In this document: positions 63,007 through 64,000 of the stretch, piece after piece | Layout of the letters: each line of letters opens with the position of its first letter | How positions within the stretch are numbered: the first letter of the stretch is position 1 | NCBI GenBank assembly: GCA_947503155.1 | Contig: CANNCL010000002.1 | Location: 612,637 to 676,636, forward strand | DNA length: 64,000 bases | Direction of reading: 5' to 3' | Origin: an uncultured Erythrobacter sp. | GTDB lineage: Bacteria; Pseudomonadota; Alphaproteobacteria; Sphingomonadales; Sphingomonadaceae | Made by a program: the position numbers and the translations under genes | The notes under the pieces: generated by a model | The model's input: only the letters and a program-made list of their open reading frames with translations | Told to the model about the DNA's origin: nothing | The model's database searches: none

Positions 63007-64000
63007 TCACGCAGATTGCGCGTCAAGCCGTGCCAATGATTCTTCCCGCCCCAAAAGGACCAGAACATCGAAAATTCCGGGAGATGTGGTTGTCCCCGTA
63101 AGCGCCGCACGCATTGGCTGCGCCAGCTTGCCGAAGCCCAATTCCAGTTCTTCCGCTAGCGCTTTGGTAGTGGCTTCGAGAGCCTCAATTGTCCAGTTAT
63201 TTTCAGCTTTAAGCGCTGCTGAAATGGAGGTTAGGCGCTTGCGTCCGTCATCATCGAGCAATTTTGCGGCTTTTTCCGTCATCGCAAGCGGAAGTTGCGC
63301 GAATAAAAAGCCAGCGCCATCAGCGAGTTCGCCGATGTTCTTTGCACGGGTTTTAAGGACCGGCATCGCCTTGGTGAGCAACGCCAAATCAGCCGGGCCT
63401 TCGATAAGTGCTGCTACTAGGGGTGCGAGCACGGCGTCATCGGTTTCGCGGATGTAATGCCCGTTGAGGTTTTCAAGCTTTTTGATGTCAAAGCGCGAAG
63501 GGCTTTTGCCAACACCGCCCAGATCGAACAATTCAATCGCTTCGGCGCGGCTAATTTCCTCCCGGTCGCCGTGGCCCCAGCCAAGCCGCAGCAAGTAATT
63601 GAACAGCGCATCGGCGAGTATGCCCATCTCGTCGCGATACGCTTCTACGCCTAGCGCGCCGTGGCGTTTGGACAATTTGGCGCCGTCTGAGCCGTGGATC
63701 AGCGGGATATGCGCATAAACAGGCTCCGGCCATCCGCCTTCTACGGCGTCCATCGCGTGATAAATTGGCAATTGGCGGAATGCGTTGTTGAGGTGATCGT
63801 CGCCGCGAATAACATGCGTCACACCCATATCGTGATCATCGACGACCACCGCGAGCATGTATGTCGGCGTTCCGTCTGCTCGCATGATGATATAATCATC
63901 GAGTTCGGCGTTCTTGACCGAAACCGCCCCTTGGACCTCGTCTTGGATCTTCGCTTCGCCATCTAAAGGTGTTTTGATGCGGACGGTGAAGGGTGCATCT
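63007..64000 (-). CDS. gltX: glutamate--tRNA ligase (5' end beyond the window)
   Basis: The C-terminal two thirds of a class I glutamyl-tRNA synthetase; the frame is open to the window edge at 64000. Visible blocks are NAELDDYIIMRADGTPTYMLAVVVDDHDMGVTHVIRGDDHLNN and the ATP-binding KLSKRHG (the KMSKS equivalent), then the anticodon-binding helical domain. The HIGH motif is outside the window. The KLSKRHG variant is of the discriminating bacterial type; a second GltX copy elsewhere would be common in alphaproteobacteria. Confidence 0.95.
   Translation of the reverse strand, partial: DAPFTVRIKTPLDGEAKIQDEVQGAVSVKNAELDDYIIMRADGTPTYMLAVVVDDHDMGVTHVIRGDDHLNNAFRQLPIYHAMDAVEGGWPEPVYAHIPLIHGSDGAKLSKRHGALGVEAYRDEMGILADALFNYLLRLGWGHGDREEISRAEAIELFDLGGVGKSPSRFDIKKLENLNGHYIRETDDAVLAPLVAALIEGPADLALLTKAMPVLKTRAKNIGELADGAGFLFAQLPLAMTEKAAKLLDDDGRKRLTSISAALKAENNWTIEALEATTKALAEELELGFGKLAQPMRAALTGTTTSPGIFDVLVLLGREESLARLDAQSA

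Noticed and set aside
1..64000. Mobile elements, CRISPR arrays, tRNA or rRNA genes
   Set aside because: No transposase or integrase frame, no regularly spaced repeat array beyond the 13-bp tandem, and no cloverleaf or rRNA-like stretch was found by eye.

Overview
The window comes from an alphaproteobacterial chromosome, most probably Sphingomonadales and close to Erythrobacteraceae. This rests on three things: the XrtA (exosortase A) polysaccharide gene order, the chain nuoN-birA-coaX-rnj-DUF1467, and an RNase E with a very large acidic insert in its S1 region. It looks like ordinary chromosome. I saw no transposase, integrase, phage gene, CRISPR array, rRNA or tRNA. Genes are tightly packed, with many ATGA, GTGA or TGATG stop/start overlaps.

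Layout. (1) 1-6004 is the end of an XrtA/PEP-CTERM exopolysaccharide locus: polysaccharide deacetylase (cut by the window edge), FemAB-like protein, glycosyltransferase, exosortase A and an asparagine-synthase-type amidotransferase. (2) 6142-7150 is an RpfF (DSF synthase)-like crotonase behind a leader with competing base-pairings. (3) 7174-9543, minus strand: sdhB, a hotdog thioesterase and zapE. (4) 9816-13145 holds an SDR enzyme, a small lipoprotein, an ATP-grasp protein and a methyltransferase, with two strong terminators. (5) 13237-19956: RNase E on the minus strand, divergent from an amidase and PBP1A; a 13-bp tandem repeat lies between the last two. (6) 19969-24312: exported peroxiredoxin, then release factor 2 coupled to an outer-membrane barrel, an exported caspase-fold protein and a lipoprotein with a methyltransferase fold. 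(7) 24488-27115: fabA-fabB-fabI for unsaturated fatty acid synthesis. (8) 27148-33984: mixed metabolic genes (GNAT, hydrolase, D-2-hydroxyacid dehydrogenase, SH3 protein, thiolase, aldehyde dehydrogenase, beta-propeller).

(9) 34113-51293 is a complete 14-gene complex I operon (nuoA-N). It is interrupted at five junctions by seven unrecognised genes for small membrane or exported proteins, including a tandem pair of four-cysteine paralogues between nuoF and nuoG. It runs on into birA, coaX, RNase J and a DUF1467 protein (51290-54826).

(10) 54833-61658 is the most unusual block. It has a large two-TM coiled-coil protein with the layout of the Caulobacter polarity factor TipN; an Hpt-like protein with Met where the phospho-accepting His should be; a nucleotidyltransferase-like domain fused to a membrane domain; a helical protein of unknown function; and a histidine-kinase-like protein with intact ATP-binding boxes but Pro in place of the H-box His. 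Two CtrA-like boxes lie at its promoters. (11) 61681-64000, minus strand: citrate synthase and the 3' part of gltX, cut by the window edge.
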